NCBI GenBank assembly: GCA_947359465.1
Contig: OX375878.1
Coordinates: 72,159,916 to 72,223,915, forward strand
Origin: Metellina segmentata
Lineage: Eukaryota > Arthropoda > Arachnida > Araneae > Tetragnathidae
Length of the DNA stretch: 64,000 nucleotides
Direction: 5' to 3'
Part shown: one piece after another, positions 1 to 13,408 of the stretch
How positions within the stretch are numbered: position 1 is the first letter of the stretch
Layout: each line of letters opens with the position of its first letter
Notes under the pieces: generated by a model
Told to the model about the DNA's origin: nothing
The model's database searches: none
The model's input: only the letters and a program-made list of their open reading frames with translations
Position numbers and translations under genes: made by a program

Positions 1-410
1 ATGAAAGTTTAAACACTATGAACATCTTTTATTTTGCAAAATGCACCCTGAAACAGTCACCTTTCACTTTAAGGGTAGTGACTCATAACAAATATTTATT
101 TAATCAGACTAATTTAGGTCTCACTTAAACTTATTGATACATTTGTTAACATGCTGATGTTAATTTACTCAAGAAAAACTTTGTTGGATGTCAACTTGTG
201 TTTTAAAGTTAAACAAATGTTTTATCTTTTGCTCTTGTTTTGAAAATTCTTTTTTTAAATGTATTACCATGTAACACACTATGATTTTTAGTAAAATAAA
301 TATTAATTTACCATATCACAAATTCCGATTGTTCACTTAAATAAGTATTGGTTCATATGTCATGTCAGAAACTCAATTTTTTATTTAACAAATTTATTGA
401 CCCTACAGAA

Positions 411-470
411 ATTTAAATAAAAAAATCCGATTTAAATAAAATAAATCCGATTTAAATAAAATAAATCCGA
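411..470. repeat. 20-bp tandem repeat, 3 copies
   Basis: Three consecutive 20-bp units, each ending in 'aaatccga'; the second and third are identical and the first differs at a few A/T positions. No other function is visible. Confidence 0.85.
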
Positions 471-2080
471 TTAATTGATTTAAAAAAAACATGATTTTTT
501 TTCACCCTGGTCTAAACATATCTCCAGTTCATGGTTTTAAAATATTTTATTACGTGATAGATGAAGAGATTGAGAGATTAACCATTAACGTTACACAAAA
601 AAATGCATCGCTTGTCTACAGTATAATATGAACTGAAGGTATTTTTTTATGTACACAATGTGTACAGTTCATTAAGGTTCAAATTAGCGGTCGTTAGTCG
701 TATTTAGCGCCTAATGAATTTCATTTTTGCGGTCGAGATTTTATATTCAGTCATCCTTTTCGACGACTTTCTTCAAGTGCAGAATGTTTTCGCATGTATA
801 ACGCCCATTCCGTTCGATTTAACTATTTAAAAAACGTGAAGGTTGAAGACGACCTAGTCAATACACTGCACTACACAACGTAATTTTAAATGACAACGAA
901 GTGGAACATTATCACAATTGATGTTTTGATGCCGTTGATGCCTAACTTTCTTATCCTAATTTCTAACTCTGCACTTCAGATATTGTATTTGAAGGAATAA
1001 TTTTTTTTAGCAAGCAAGAACAATGAAATTCATTATAAAATGAAATGAAACATATTTCTTTTAGATTTGGAATTTCGTTTCTTTTCCAGTACAACTCCAC
1101 CAATCTTCGTCCATAACACAATTGCTCTCAGTGCTTTTCACATAGCTAGAAATATATTTTTTCTCAAATAGTAAAACAATTGCACTAATGTTCGCGAATC
1201 GCGCCGTTTACAAACCTAAAATCTAACTTAGGTGCTATATGCGATCACATTATTTTCAGAATATAATTACAAAAATTGTAACAGTTGTCGCTTGAGGGTA
1301 ATGGTGTCAATAGCATACTTTTACAGGTAAAAGGCGCTTTAATTCTTATAAAATCTGAAAATCCATTGGCAAGAAATTCACCGTCATGTAAAGCAGAAAT
1401 TACATCTACAATTCCAAACAAATGGCGACCTTTTTATGCAAAGCGTGAGATAAATGCTCATGGCGCGATCAAGAAGGAATAACTCCTATTTTTGGAGGAA
1501 AATGTCTTATCAGCCAAAAAAAAATGTTTCTTGTATCTGTTTCTGTTAGTGATTACACGCAATGTTTGCATTCACGAGTTGCAAACGTTATTGATAACGA
1601 GGTAGTAGGAAAATAGAGATACTTAACCCGGAAAATGTAATTAGAGGGAGGTCATTTTTTCCTGCAAGGCTTTCTTGAATGGGTTAATTCTAATCTAACT
1701 TTGATGTCTTTCAGTATGAAAATTTGTAAAATTTTGTGATTCAGTAAATATTTGATTGATATCTTTCAGTATAAACGTACTCCTGTTCTATGAAATAACC
1801 AATGGTTTATATGTTTAGTACTTTGTGTGAATTTCTCAATTTCAATAAACGTTTCCTCTGTTTTGATTTCAAGAGCAATTGTAGGAAAGTCTTACGTAAG
1901 CTATATTAACAGCAGTCATTAACATCTCTTGTTTATTGCAATGATTTACCGTTATTTGGAAGTGAAAAGGATCTTCTTTTTTTATTTTTGTCGTTTGTTC
2001 TTTGTTATAACTACTTTAAGTATTTACATTTTTTACGGAATTGTTTTGCATTCATGATTTTATGAAAACTATACTTGCCA
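471..2080. other. AT-rich intergenic DNA, nothing recognised
   Basis: Only short chance reading frames are present. I saw no splice-bounded coding stretch, RNA gene or transposon end. Confidence 0.5.
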
Positions 2081-2086
2081 CTGTGC

Positions 2087-2765
2087 GTGGCCAGCATGGC
2101 GTTGCCCGTGACAGTTCTTTTCGTGGGGTCAGGTGTAACCACTGATCGCTTACCCCCGGTGATTGCTGCTAATTCACATTTGGTTTGCTTCGCAAACCAC
2201 CACGGGCAACGCCGTGATGGCCACGTCATTGTCAAATACTGCCAAATTCGAATTGCGAAGAGATCCAATCAGCGTGACGTCAGAATCTCTTGCGAAAATA
2301 TAAATATTCAATTGAAAAATTATTTATTAAAAGAAAATCAAATGTTTTAAGGTATCGATCTATTGTAAAATTTTCCTTTTCCGTGACAGTTATTTTCGTG
2401 GGGCCAGGTGATTGGTACGCATTCCAAAAGTCTTTATTTTTAGATGTTTACAGGATACTCTCGACGTAGTAAGATGTCAACACCATCAAGAAGTGGTGGG
2501 TATCAAAATTTTCTGAATTTCTAGCAGTTCACATGAACCGATATACAGGAGAGATATGTTCTTATGGGTAGTCCTCGTTACCCTTTATGCGTTTTTCTTA
2601 TTTTGTTTAAAAGGTGATTCTGAGTTTATGCCAGATTCTCCTTTTGTTTTTGCTTTGAAATTTCAAATTACGTTCGCCGCGCTAACGCTCGCCATCCCTG
2701 GTGATTGCTACGCATTCCCATTTAATTGCAAAGAGATCCAACAGGCGTGACGTCACAATCTGTTA
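2087..2765. repeat. Composite interspersed repeat, Helitron-related
   Basis: Two kinds of direct repeat occur here. 'gtgacagttcttttcgtggg' at about 2109 recurs with one change at about 2384. A longer module ending 'gagatccaatcagcgtgac' (about 2259-2277) recurs at about 2732-2750. Near 2680-2720 the sequence resembles the 3' hairpin region of the Helitron-like element at 36.9 kb. A 14-bp inverted pair ('ggcgttgcccgtg' near 2099 and its complement near 2201) lies within the first copy. It is most likely a mosaic of decayed Helitron-type termini; no transposase is seen. Confidence 0.45.
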
Positions 2766-3298
2766 TCAACAACGTGAATCAAAATACGCTAGAACAGAAA
2801 AATTTGCCATGGTTCCAAAGCAACGTCAGAGGTCGAAAATAACGAAATCGACTGGCTTCTTCTTTCTGACGTCACTCCGGAACGTGAGAAAGAAGGTTGA
2901 AAAAACTAATAAATTAATTTAAAAGTGTTCTAGATAGAATTTTAAAATTCGGGCGCAATAGAAAAATCGCACAAAATTGAGACTTCCTTTGTGCCAAAAT
3001 TTCATTATTGTAAGTGCCATAGATTCGTCAGGACAGTACACGCAGACCGCAGACACACAAACCAACTCTTCCTTTTATAATAGTAGATATTTAGGGACAA
3101 AAGTTTCTGCTTTTTTCGGGTACAATTTCTTACGTGTCCTGTGCTGATTTTCTTTACTCCTGTTAGGCAAAATGACAGAAAAGCGGCTAAACAAACCAAA
3201 TCTTTCATGACTTGCACGGACCCCAGGATGTCTAAACACTCTTTCTCTTCTCTCCATACTTTCTTTTCACAATTACTTGGCATTGTCTACCTTGTGAT

Positions 3299-3350
3299 CG
3301 GCGCGGCTTGACCAAATATGGTCCTTGCGCCATAATACCCAAATCAACCA
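3299..3350 (+). mobile_element. SINE tail fragment (family 1 tail)
   Basis: Contains 'ggcttgaccaaatatggtcc' followed by 'gcgccata' and a 'cccaaatcaacca' end. The same module recurs at 15.56, 32.62, 37.72 and 44.2 kb. No clear tRNA-like head is visible upstream, so this copy is probably 5'-truncated. Confidence 0.6.
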
Positions 3351-4950
3351 TGATCTGCACGATTATGTTTGAGTCTGATCAAAAAAGTTATGTAGCTTTT
3401 TAATAGACGAATAATAGAAAAGCTTTTTTAATTTCCCACATTTCCTTTTCTCGTCATTAAAGTTCATAGTTATGGTTATGTTAAACTGGTAATAAGAGTG
3501 ACCTCGTAACTTGTGGGGTTATGTGTATATATTGATGCTACCAATCCAACTAGTTAATTCCAACTTCATAATTCATCTCATCGTTAAAGCTATAGACCTT
3601 TTAATGTAGACAACGTTTGGCCAGATCTGGCCCTTGCTCCATTGAAAAAAAAAAACTCGATAATTTTATCGAAGTGTTATAAAAGGGAACTCACGAGAAT
3701 TTTGCTTTGAAAATTCTATAATTTTTTTGTTGAAACATTTCATTTTGGATCAAATGAAAGTATCGTAATATAAATTTGTAACTTTATTCCTCGGTTTCTA
3801 TTATCTCCATTGAAAATATCATGAAGTTTTAATAGGTTATAAAACTTACTTATAGGACGTTACACCTCATACATCAGGGTGGTAACATAAATCAGGGAAT
3901 TCTCAGCGAAAATTTACAAATTTCACAAAAAAATCAGTGAAATTTAGATTACTTAAACGGCAACTATTATCGTGTCTTATTTAGAGATGCGCTATTACGA
4001 GGATTTATGAGAATCGAATAAATGGTATTCGCCGAAATTGTAATTCGAATAAAGAACACGGGTCGTAATTTTTGAACACCGCAAAAACCACCACCGCCGT
4101 TTTCCGCGTCTCGTCGCAGTGAGGCCGGCGATACAGCTCGTGATATACAATTTGAAATTGGTGTAACTAATGATGGGTTTTTTTTTGTGCATTAAATTAA
4201 TATTTGTTTCTTGCAATTGCATTTTTGTAGAATTTTTTTTATGTATATTTGCATTTGGTTTCGATGGAGAGTATGATAATGTAGGGTCAGATGTAATGAG
4301 TTCATAATCAGAGTATTTTGTATTTTTTCTCCAGTTTTTTCAATTGCTATTGTCAGAGTTCCATTAAGGGTTCCAACTCTTACAGTAGCAGTTTAAATAT
4401 CTGAAGAGAAAAGAAACAAAACATTTGTAGAGAATTATCCTTTCACCCCATCTGACCCTAAATATTTAAGAATGTGTGTGGATACTGTATATCTATACCA
4501 ATCACGGATCACAAGGGAATTGTAAAATCAGGGAAACTTTTGTGACGGTATCAGGGAACTTTTTTTTCGATGATTTTATTGCCACCCTGTACATGCTAGG
4601 CACAACCCGTTTGTAGAAGCCTTTTTTGACGAACAAACATCCTTGCTTTCCCTCGGTTTCGAACTAGGAACATACCTTGATCACCTGACCGATTGGTCTG
4701 CTTGAATTAAGTATAAAAACTGATTTCTTTTCGTGAATATCATCAATCAAAAATTTGGTTTTCGATGCATAAATGAATTAAAATACGAGTTCACAGAACA
4801 ATGCCCGTTACCTCTTTTAAATGCATTTTGTATGAAGTAAATAAATGTCGATTAATGCAGTGTAAATAATTTTGTACAGGACAATATTCTTGTGTCCTGT
4901 TTCTGCAATGAATGAATTTTTGAGTATTTCAATTTACTATTGTTTAATTT
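3351..4950. other. AT-rich DNA; one weak tRNA-like box B
   Basis: Mostly unassigned. On the minus strand near 4655-4672 a 'tagttcgaaaccg' stretch resembles a Pol III box B, but no matching box A at tRNA spacing convinced me, so no tRNA gene or SINE is called. Confidence 0.4.
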
Positions 4951-4954
4951 GTTC

Positions 4955-5062
4955 CAGACCGAACGTTAGAATGATGTGGTGTTGTCCTTGGATCTTTCCC
5001 TTTGGGTTTGATCTCAGACCATCACCAGAACCCCGCTGTGTTGCTCCAGTGTGACTTTTTTT
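4955..5062 (+). mobile_element. SINE 3' part (family 2 tail)
   Basis: Reads 'ggatctttccctttgggttt', then 'ctgtgttgctccagtgtgac', then a T-run. It matches the 3' module seen at 16.7, 29.4, 35.6, 45.05, 61.95, 62.9 and 63.33 kb. The 5' tRNA-derived head is absent. Confidence 0.6.
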
Positions 5063-8000
5063 TTAAAACACACCGAACATGTTCGAACAAAAATTGACAG
5101 CACTCTCAACTTTACCCTGTGTTTTATTGTACGTGCAATTAGAATTTTCCTACTCTAGCATCAGTAGCACTCTAGCTATGGTTGCAGATTGAAGTAAAAT
5201 TGCCCAACATTTTAAAATGTTTAAACAAATATTGCGCATTATATTTTTAGAATCAAGGTCTGATCTACGTGGGAAAAAAAATTTTGAGAGCTCATTTCTA
5301 AATTCGTTGAAATAAAGGGTGATAAAATAAAAAATTTAAATTGTTTAATTCTTCTTCCTCTGATACCTTTTGGTAGAAAACTTCTGGACCTCTGTCGAAA
5401 ATTTGTTCCCTTGCCCCTTGGAAATTTTGTTTTTATGACCATGTTGATGTGTTTTCAAACGCTTTATTGTTGAAGTTAAAAGGACGATTGTTAATGTGAT
5501 TCAAAGCAATCTGGTGGGGAATTTCTACTCAAACGCTTTTCAATTATGAGCCAAAAAAATGTTATTGCTTTTCCTTGATAAACACGTGCCGTTAGCTATC
5601 TCTGAGATTTTCTTTAGAAGATAAACATCTCATGCAGAAAGCAAAATTTATTTGATCTGTCTGATACCACGGTGACATACGATGTGTAGCCTGCATGACG
5701 GTAGTGAAAAGACACGTGTACACTCTATCATGTGAATTGCAAATACAATTCGCGATTAAAATTTTACCTATACAAAATCGTATTTTTAGCTTCTATACTC
5801 AAAAGAAGGTGGACAGATTTTGCCCAAAACAGGGTGCGAAATTAGTGATCGGATTTTCCACCGAAAACTTTTTGTTTTGATAACCGAGTTTTCTTACACC
5901 TATCCATCATTTTTGAAGTATTATCCTGATTTTATTTCTCCTTATATATGAACGCTAATTCCGACCAATCAATCTATTATATTCTTCCGTCTAAGGATTT
6001 ATCTATAAATACAATAATCTGTCTGTTGGGCCAAAATCAATGACCCCAAACGAAGCAAGTCCATGAGAAATAAAGGTCCGCCTTCAAATGCAAATAGTCA
6101 TTAAGTCCAAGAACAGTCATTAATTACACTGCGCGTTTATATACATCCACGATAACAAAATATCGTGAAATTGCACTGAGTAGAGTGTTTTGTCAATTGA
6201 TGGAACTTTTTAGGTGCATTAATCTAGCAATGAAAAAGACGGAGGATATTCATGTTATTTCTCCCAATCGTTTGGTTTGAAAATCTGTCTTGTGGTGTTG
6301 GAAGAAAAAACGTATCCCATATTGGACTAATTTATTGACTGGCCAATGCGGAAATTGAGATTTAAAACACCAGTTGGCGTTTCGGTAGGCAAGTGGATTC
6401 CCAATCCCACGTGACCAACACTTCTCTGTTCGCACAACAGCGACTCTGTCCACATGCTCCATCCAGAAAGTCGGATTTTTTCGTGCCATTGGCGTTTCAC
6501 TTTCTGTTCCTAATTTGTAATCCTGTCCCACACTATAAATACGATTTAGGACTTTTAAATTCTATTTGCAGATTAAAATGTACAGTTTTTTTTTTCTAAA
6601 GTGAATAACCTGACTTGATGTAACAATGGTTTCTACATAAATGCGATATTTTATCCCTTTCAGCAACACTGGAGTTTTAATCGATTATTTTTCCTTGAGT
6701 TCTTTGAGAAATAAAAGTTTTTCTTGAGTTTCGATGATTTTTCTTCATCGAAATCGGATTAAGAAAGTCCAAATTAGATTGTAAAACTTGTGTAGAATCG
6801 ATTTCTACACTTTCTATTATAGTTCGTGGTAGACCAAGGGGCCCATGAGGACTCAAGCCTTTCCTAGAACCTAAAATAAAACACAATTAGACTTATTTAG
6901 TGGAGTATTTCTTAAAAATTAGTGCATAAAGATACAAGATTATGGTAAACAAGGTTTCAAAATTTGCAGTGTATGAAGATGTTTTTTGAGGTTTTCTTGT
7001 TTCTGTCAGTGAATTTATCAATTATTTAAAACAAAATATCCTTTGCAAGTTTCCCAATGCGCATCTGAGATTATCACATATACAGTCTTTTGTCGAAATA
7101 TTTTTTCTTAACATGCTATTCTTGCCCATCAAATTTTACATTTTTGAAGTTAACGTTGATAAAAATCAAAAGTGCATTTTGAAATTTCGCTGTTTTAGCA
7201 GTTTTATGGAAACGAATTTTTATACTATTTTATTTTTACAATTGTCCCATAACTTACGTCTCTTTGTATGTACGCAAACTGGTGTTTAGTGTTTCTTTGA
7301 TAATGGTTCCCTGATTTTTTGCTGAAAGCTTTTGGCTTTTGAATTTTGTGAAATACGTGTTCTTTTAATACTTGAATGGTTAAAATGAAGTTAGGAGGTT
7401 TAAGCATTTAACTTACATACATTTTACTAATATCTTTAAAGCCTTTTTATGCTTACAATTGGGTATTTTTTAAGTATGCTTTTGAGTCGAAGAAATTAAT
7501 ATAGTGACTTTGGACACACTTTAAAATTACTCTGTTCTGCACAGAAATACATTTAAAACTCTCGAGGCCCACTACCCTCGGCATTATGATCTACTTAGCT
7601 TGACATTGTCATCTTAAATTACTAACCCTCCTAAAATAGAACTCTCCTAGGCTGGTACCCTGGTACGCCCTTAGTTTGCTCACTATCCTAAGAATTGATT
7701 GAATGTCTGCATATCCCAGAAATATTTTATGCATAGAAGCGGGAATCGTGTAATGCTAGTACCGTTTCATTTTTTTGAAGGAGGGGATTCTCTGACAAAA
7801 TTGCTTTACTCTTATTCAAAAATACCAGATGATCTTATGGTTCTAAAGTTAAAACTATCGCCTTCATTTTCGGCTTAAAATTGTTGCTCTACACTCGCAC
7901 GATGCTTGGTGCAACGTGCCTTGGATAACATTGTTCATCATCTGGTGGTTTTGTCGAGAAACACAAGCTTTTCAAATAATGTGAATATTATCCGTCCCTT

Positions 8001-8959
8001 CGTTGGATTTTCAAATTGCAGGAACAAATAGTCATATCTATATTTTTAAAACATCCAAAATTTCTTCCTTTAACCAATGGTTTTTCTTGTCATAAAAACT
8101 GGAAATAGTTTGTCTCCAAAACACGGTCGTGTATAGAAAGTAGTTTTCAGTGGTCTTCGAATGAATGCAAATTTTCGTTGAGTAAAATCCGTCTCTAGGG
8201 AAATTTTTAGGACAGGTGGCTTTTCTGAGTGCTTTTGCTGTGAAATAACCCAACCGTTTAATTTTTTTTTATTATGCATGGATGTGATAAAAAATTTTTA
8301 TAATGTGCCATGAGTTAGTTGTAGAATAATTTTATATTTGTCCCACTCTGCTTCCATATGAGGACTCCATATAGGGCGTAGTAGCTTGTATCATGATAGC
8401 GGGTTTAGATTAGATTTGGAGGTTTTATATGTGCGATTCCTAAAGCGGGTTCCTAAGCAGCGCAGAGCACTGCTTCATCGGGGGTCAATTACATCATTCC
8501 TCAACCAATTTTTTACAGGTAATACATCACATTAAAGAAAACCAACCTGTTCTTCAAAATGCGCTATAAAACATGAAAAAGTAATGAAAGATAATGATAA
8601 GTAATGAAAGTGCTGTAATATGTTTAAGTCGGGACGATTATGGAACTGTTTCCCACAATGCGTCAGCTACGGAAGCGCCAACTATGTGCCAGCCTTACTG
8701 CAATAGACGCACTGCGTCAGACGCTATAGGAATTGCACCTTTTGGCACAAGGTTCTGAAACGAGCACGTTACGCCAACCATAGTCCCGTGGTTTGAGACT
8801 TGAGGAATGTATGAGGGGCTTTTGGGCTTTATTGGATTACGAGTTTTCTTTATTCAAAGAGCTGTATTTCTTTATATTGTTCTTTTATAGTTACAGCATT
8901 ACAGTTACAAAAGAAGAGAAAAATGACACATTTTTATAAGTTGAAAATTAAATACTTGG
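5063..8959. other. AT-rich intergenic DNA, nothing recognised
   Basis: Reading frames are all under 100 codons on both strands, without domain resemblance, and several overlap each other in different frames. No TIR pair, tRNA-like box pair or tandem array was seen. Confidence 0.45.
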
Positions 8960-9420
8960 GATACATATTTTAAATTCCTGAGGGGCCCGTCGTTTAAATT
9001 GTCTTCTGACTTGCTACTGGGCTCTTTAAGTGCAGAGGTGGGGCTCCTGGCCCCTGTACTTACCCGAAAATCCAGCCCTGCATTCAGAATAAACTGATGC
9101 ACATTGAGTAGGCGAAGTCTGTAGCCGTTACTTAGTCTTGTGTGGGCAATTGGGCTTTTGTTCTTTCGTATCTTTCATTTTTAAACAGACACCGCCACTG
9201 ACCTTTGATTCCAAATTCCTGAAACATTGAAACATATGCCCGGGCCCTGCTGATGAATGTCGCAACAGCTGTCCCGTTTGTTTTGGGGTGCCAGTGATTT
9301 GTGGCTGGCGGAATGAGGGGTCTGCCGACACAAGAGATCCGTTGCAGAACTCGAGGGAAGCGGAGGTTTTTGTTTTGCGGTGCTCGATAATGAGGCCGCG
9401 GCTGTTTTTTTTTTTTTTTG
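8960..9420 (-). repeat. GC-richer segment, possible decayed DNA transposon
   Basis: The base composition rises above the AT-rich flanks. Read on the minus strand, 'gcagggctggatttt' (about 9070) followed by 'gtacaggggcc' and 'cctctgcacttaaag' resembles ends of low-complexity hAT-type repeats found in many animals. Three overlapping frames of about 100 codons cover the segment, which argues against a single real protein. No second terminus was found, so the class is uncertain. Confidence 0.3.
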
Positions 9421-9439
9421 CCTGTTTCGCACAACCCAT

Positions 9440-11552
9440 GTCATTGAGTTGCAAATCTTTAGTGTACAAATTGTACATATAATTATTTGCAAAATAAATT
9501 CAAGTTATTTTTAAACTAGGCTGTTTCATTTTGTAGAAAGGCACGCCACTCGGCCCACTACGTTACAACGCGCAAAGTTTCACGGGCTTGTAGTGTCATT
9601 AGTACAGATCTCTATTTTACGCTTTCAAAGATAACTTAAGACGTGAAGCTTTTTAAAAACATCCAAGCTTAATTGTCTACGCACTATATTTCACGTTCGA
9701 TTGTATAATCGCCGCTTAGTAAGATAGGTAAGTGGAGAAAATTGGTTACTTCACTCGATATTGAATGGTCTTAACTTGGTTATAACCTGGATTGGTATTC
9801 AGAACTGACCAGAACAAACTGCTTGTTCATTATTTACAGAAATACTTCCATATTTTTATGGAAGTGATTAGGCGATTGTTTTAAATCAACTTATTGAAAT
9901 GATTTATACATTGATCGTTAATACTTCTGTAGCTCACGGATGTATTCAATGTTTCTAGCTAATGCGCATTGAGCAATAATTTTTGTCCTTTCAATTGATA
10001 TAAATGTGACTAACAAGACAGTGCTGGAACAAGGACATTTTATTATTGTTTTTTGACATTAGCTCCTACATAGTAATAAAATTAAGGCGAGTGGTGTAAT
10101 TATGTGAACTGCAACTTCACAGCTGCTTTTTTCCTCAAGATAAGTGAGTTTTTTTCGTCATTCGATCTCTCATAATTAAATGACTGCTTGATGTTGTTCA
10201 TGTTAAGTAGATATGCAAATTAACGATAATGTCCTTGACTGGACAGTACTATTTGTTTTTAAACTATATAATATTACGATATCTTATTTACAAGTGTTTC
10301 ATGCGTGTCTTTTAACTATTCCCTCAATTTAGATAAACTTCAAAAATTATTTCGTATCGCTCTATTTCAGCAAAATAATTGTGTTTATTTATACAATCCA
10401 TGAAATACAATTTAGAATTGCTTTAACACTTTTTTACTAGATTTTTTACTCTTTCCGCCTTGTCAGGAGAATGAGTTTGATTTGATACCTTGGTCGATGA
10501 AATTGATATAATTAATGTATTTTATCATTTGCTAAAACATAATTTAAAACTATTCTATCGCATCCTTTCCTCAGTTTCAAAGATTGAAAATCTGCTTTCG
10601 TGTTTATTGAATTTAAAGCGTAAAATTTCACGATACTGACCTTTAATCGCTGTTGTGTTGAGAGATAGTTATGAATAAATTGTATGTTTTTCTTCAGATG
10701 CAAAGGAAAATTGGAATACCTGTCATATTTTATTAAATTTAAAATGATGATCAACCGACTTGAGAAACGATTTTTGTTATTTTAAAATATTTTATTATTT
10801 ATTAAAAAAATAAAATGGTTTCTAAAAATAACCCCCATTTGTTGAAGAATTGGAATTTTCTTAGTTTAAACTCTTTATGCGGAAATTGAATCGTGATCTC
10901 TATTTTATTATTCAAACGTCATCGAAATTACGAGGCTCCCCGCTCTTGCCTTTGGGGCAGCAGGGCCATTTTACTTGTACCTCACATTCTAAAGAATACT
11001 CAAATTTGCACCGACTCACTTATGCTTGTACGTCGATCTGAATCCGCTCTGCGTATCCTTCGAACCAATAAGCAACTAGAATGGGGATGATTGACACGTT
11101 TAATAATTCTGTTATAGTTTCAACTTTCAAATTCTTTATTGTTTAATATAGTGTTGAGGCCTTAAAAATAAAAGTTGGCCGGGTATCTCGACTCCTGTAA
11201 GGGCTTGTTTGACAATATCGAGATTCGTCAGGTAGATCTCTCTGTTGAGTTGTATGTAAATTGCTTGTATCCTTTGTTTGAGAGAATGGAAAAAGTCAGG
11301 AGAAATTGATATATTTTTTTTCTTATGTCTTTAAACTAAATTTCTGCTCTTGGTACAACTGATCCGCTAGAAGAGGCGAACTGACCGTAGGAGACCACCC
11401 ATTGGATAAGATGTCGCTTCCACAACAAGGACAGTCACAAGCATACATCCGCTTACAAACCTAGATTCGAACTCCGAACTTACTCGAGTGGCTTACAAAT
11501 GTAGGTAGACGGCATCAATGCTCGTTTGTTTGCACTTCTTTTTTAATGTTAC
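9440..11552. other. AT-rich intergenic DNA, nothing recognised
   Basis: No supported feature. A box-B-like 'gagttcgaatctagg' on the minus strand near 11464-11478 has no partner box A. Confidence 0.4.
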
Positions 11553-11560
11553 AATATGAG

Positions 11561-12320
11561 TAGGGCAACTTTTTTGTTGCATAAAAATGGAAAAAGTTGC
11601 ATTTATCATTCACTAAAGTTGCATTTATTTTTGATACACTAAAATCTAAAAAAAATTATTCATAAAAATTGGAAAAATTTATTATATATTGACAATTTTA
11701 GTGGTGTACAACAGTATTATAGTACATCATTAAATGCAGAACGTTGAATGGCCTATCCTTGACCAGTAATTTCTTTAACATTGAAAAACTGCGCCAGCTG
11801 CAGTCATATAATGTGCTGTATCGGATAGCAGAAGCGCAAAATCCTTTCGTTTAATATTCAGAGATTTTAAAACGTCTTTACAAGGCGAACAACATCTTGA
11901 TGATCGACACTCATCCCACAAACTCTGCAGTCGATTATGCAAGTTTCCTCAGGATTATCAAGAGTGCCAACCAATGTGTTAAGGTACTTCTTGCGATTTA
12001 TTTCACTTTCGTCTGTTAGGACGAACTTCTTTCCATGAACTTGTTTGATCCGCAATACTTCGGCGTACGCAAGATCAGACACACGTGATCAAAGGGTTGG
12101 CTGAGAGGGCAAAAAATGAAATAGTAATTTGATATTAATTAATTTTAAGCTAAAATTTAAAAAGTTGCATTTGGTTCCATTTATGCAGAAAATTGCATTA
12201 ATGTTGCGGTTATAACTCACTTATAATACACCCCATGTAGGAGGAATTTTGGTTTTAGTGCTTTACATGCAGCGTAGAACGTGTGAAAAAAAGTTGCATT
12301 TGTTGCAAAAAGTTGCCCTA
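11561..12320 (-). mobile_element. Internally deleted hAT element with TIRs and 8-bp TSD
   Basis: The left end starts 'tagggcaactttttt' and the right end finishes with the near-complement 'aaaaagttgcccta', an imperfect TIR of about 14 bp; subterminal 'agttgcattt' motifs recur inside both ends. The flanks are 'aatatgag' (11553-11560) and 'attatgag' (12321-12328), an 8-bp target duplication with one change, which is the hAT signature. At 760 bp it is far shorter than an autonomous hAT and encloses only a piece of transposase on the minus strand. It is a defective copy. Confidence 0.75.
11784..12082 (-). pseudogene. hAT-like transposase fragment, frameshifted
   Basis: The minus-strand frame 12082-11867 encodes 71 residues including 'DESEINRKKYLNTLVGTL' and 'CIIDCRVCG'. 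After a frame change near 11870 it continues with 'LLLSDTAHYMTAAGA' (about 11840-11790). This order resembles the catalytic-core region of hAT-type transposases of the kind annotated with CGG-repeat-binding-protein-like domains in invertebrates; the 'LLLSD.A.YM.AAG' part is the most telling. The N-terminal zinc finger and the C-terminal dimerisation region are missing. It lies between the TIRs of the 760-bp element, so it is a relic rather than a host gene. The family call is from memory of the motif pattern. Confidence 0.6.
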
Positions 12321-12329
12321 ATTATGAGT

Positions 12330-13270
12330 AGTGCGCATTATATTTGGTCAGCAAGTTACCAAAGGCAATCGAATAAGTTGATGGCAAAAACTTCGGTGCT
12401 ACTTCTTGTAGAGGTGATTTTTACGTGTTAGCTAACCTAGCAAGTAATATGTTTTTAAAATTCAGGTTGAACTGCGTTTTGTGATTTCACCTTTCATAGA
12501 CATTCCGGAGATTTTCGAAAAGAAATTCGTAACCTCATGGGTACTGTGTAGACGAATTTGTGTTTATTTTTTAACTTTTAACCACCCAACCGTCCATAGA
12601 CGAAAAGATTAATCATCTTCTATGCACAAACCGGCTTTTTTATCCCCTTCTTCCCCTCTCGTATTTTTCTTGTGTGTTGTCTGGAAGTTCTCTCCTTACT
12701 TTGTCGTTCGACCACGGAAATTTTTCTCTCTCGATAGGATGGATTTTGTTTGTTTATTTGAGGACTTAGGTCAAAGTCCTTGCACAATGAAAAACGAGTA
12801 AATATTGGGCAGAGAAAAGGAAATAACAATGCACGAAGACCGATGTGAAGGATAACGCCGTAGCAGTTCTCTATAATGCGAAATTTGTCGTCGGGAAATA
12901 AGAGCATTTAACGCGATGTATGCTACTAATTATTTAGGTGTAGTGCATCTCGAAACTAAACAAATTTGAAACTGGCTCTTTATTATAGCCTTTCTCAGGG
13001 GGTTGGAAATGGAGTTTTTGTCCGTTGACGATGCGTAGGTTTCCCGACAACGCTCTTCTACCCCTTTTACCGTTACTTTCTGTCTTTGTTGCATTTTTGT
13101 TTGATCGTTTTTATGATTTTGTGAAAAGACTGTATCTTGTTAGTAAACATTGTGTGTGGCAATGATATTTGTTTCGCGATGAATGTTTGACAAAGTTAAA
13201 TCATTCGCATTTGTTTTCATTCTTTCAAATAGGTCACGCAATTAGTCATATCTCTCCCCTCATGTGAGAG
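12330..13270. other. Intergenic DNA, nothing recognised
   Basis: Includes a 95-codon minus-strand frame (12907-12620) rich in basic residues with no recognisable domain; treated as chance. Confidence 0.4.
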
Positions 13271-13280
13271 ATCGCCGTGT

Positions 13281-13408
13281 CTTAGTGGGTTTGCCCACAG
13301 CGCTAACGACTTGAGAGTTGTAGGCGGCGCAAGTTCAATTCCTCTCTGGGTGCATTTTTTCTTTTCTATGTCCGGTAAAACCCAAAACCTATCAACCTCC
13401 CTTCATAT
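13281..13408 (+). mobile_element. tRNA-derived SINE head (family 1)
   Basis: 'tagtgggtttgcccacag' at about 13283 is close to a box A, and 'caagttcaattcctctctgg' at 13330-13349 fits a box B at tRNA-like spacing. After a T-rich stretch comes 'gtccggtaaaacccaaaacc', reminiscent of a decayed family tail. The same head layout occurs twice at 32.35-32.55 kb and at 62.77 kb. No anticodon-arm structure good enough for a functional tRNA was found. Confidence 0.6.

Noticed and set aside
3610..3660. Another SINE tail ('tttggccagatctggccctt' then A-run)
   Set aside because: Too diverged from the family 1 tail to separate from chance; the palindromic 'ggccagatctggcc' explains much of the resemblance.
4655..4710. 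tRNA gene or SINE head on the minus strand
   Set aside because: Only a box-B-like motif; no box A at the right distance and no cloverleaf pairing visible.
9128..9492. Three overlapping frames of about 100 codons on the minus strand
   Set aside because: All three frames are open over the same DNA, which reflects low stop density in a GC-richer repeat rather than a gene.
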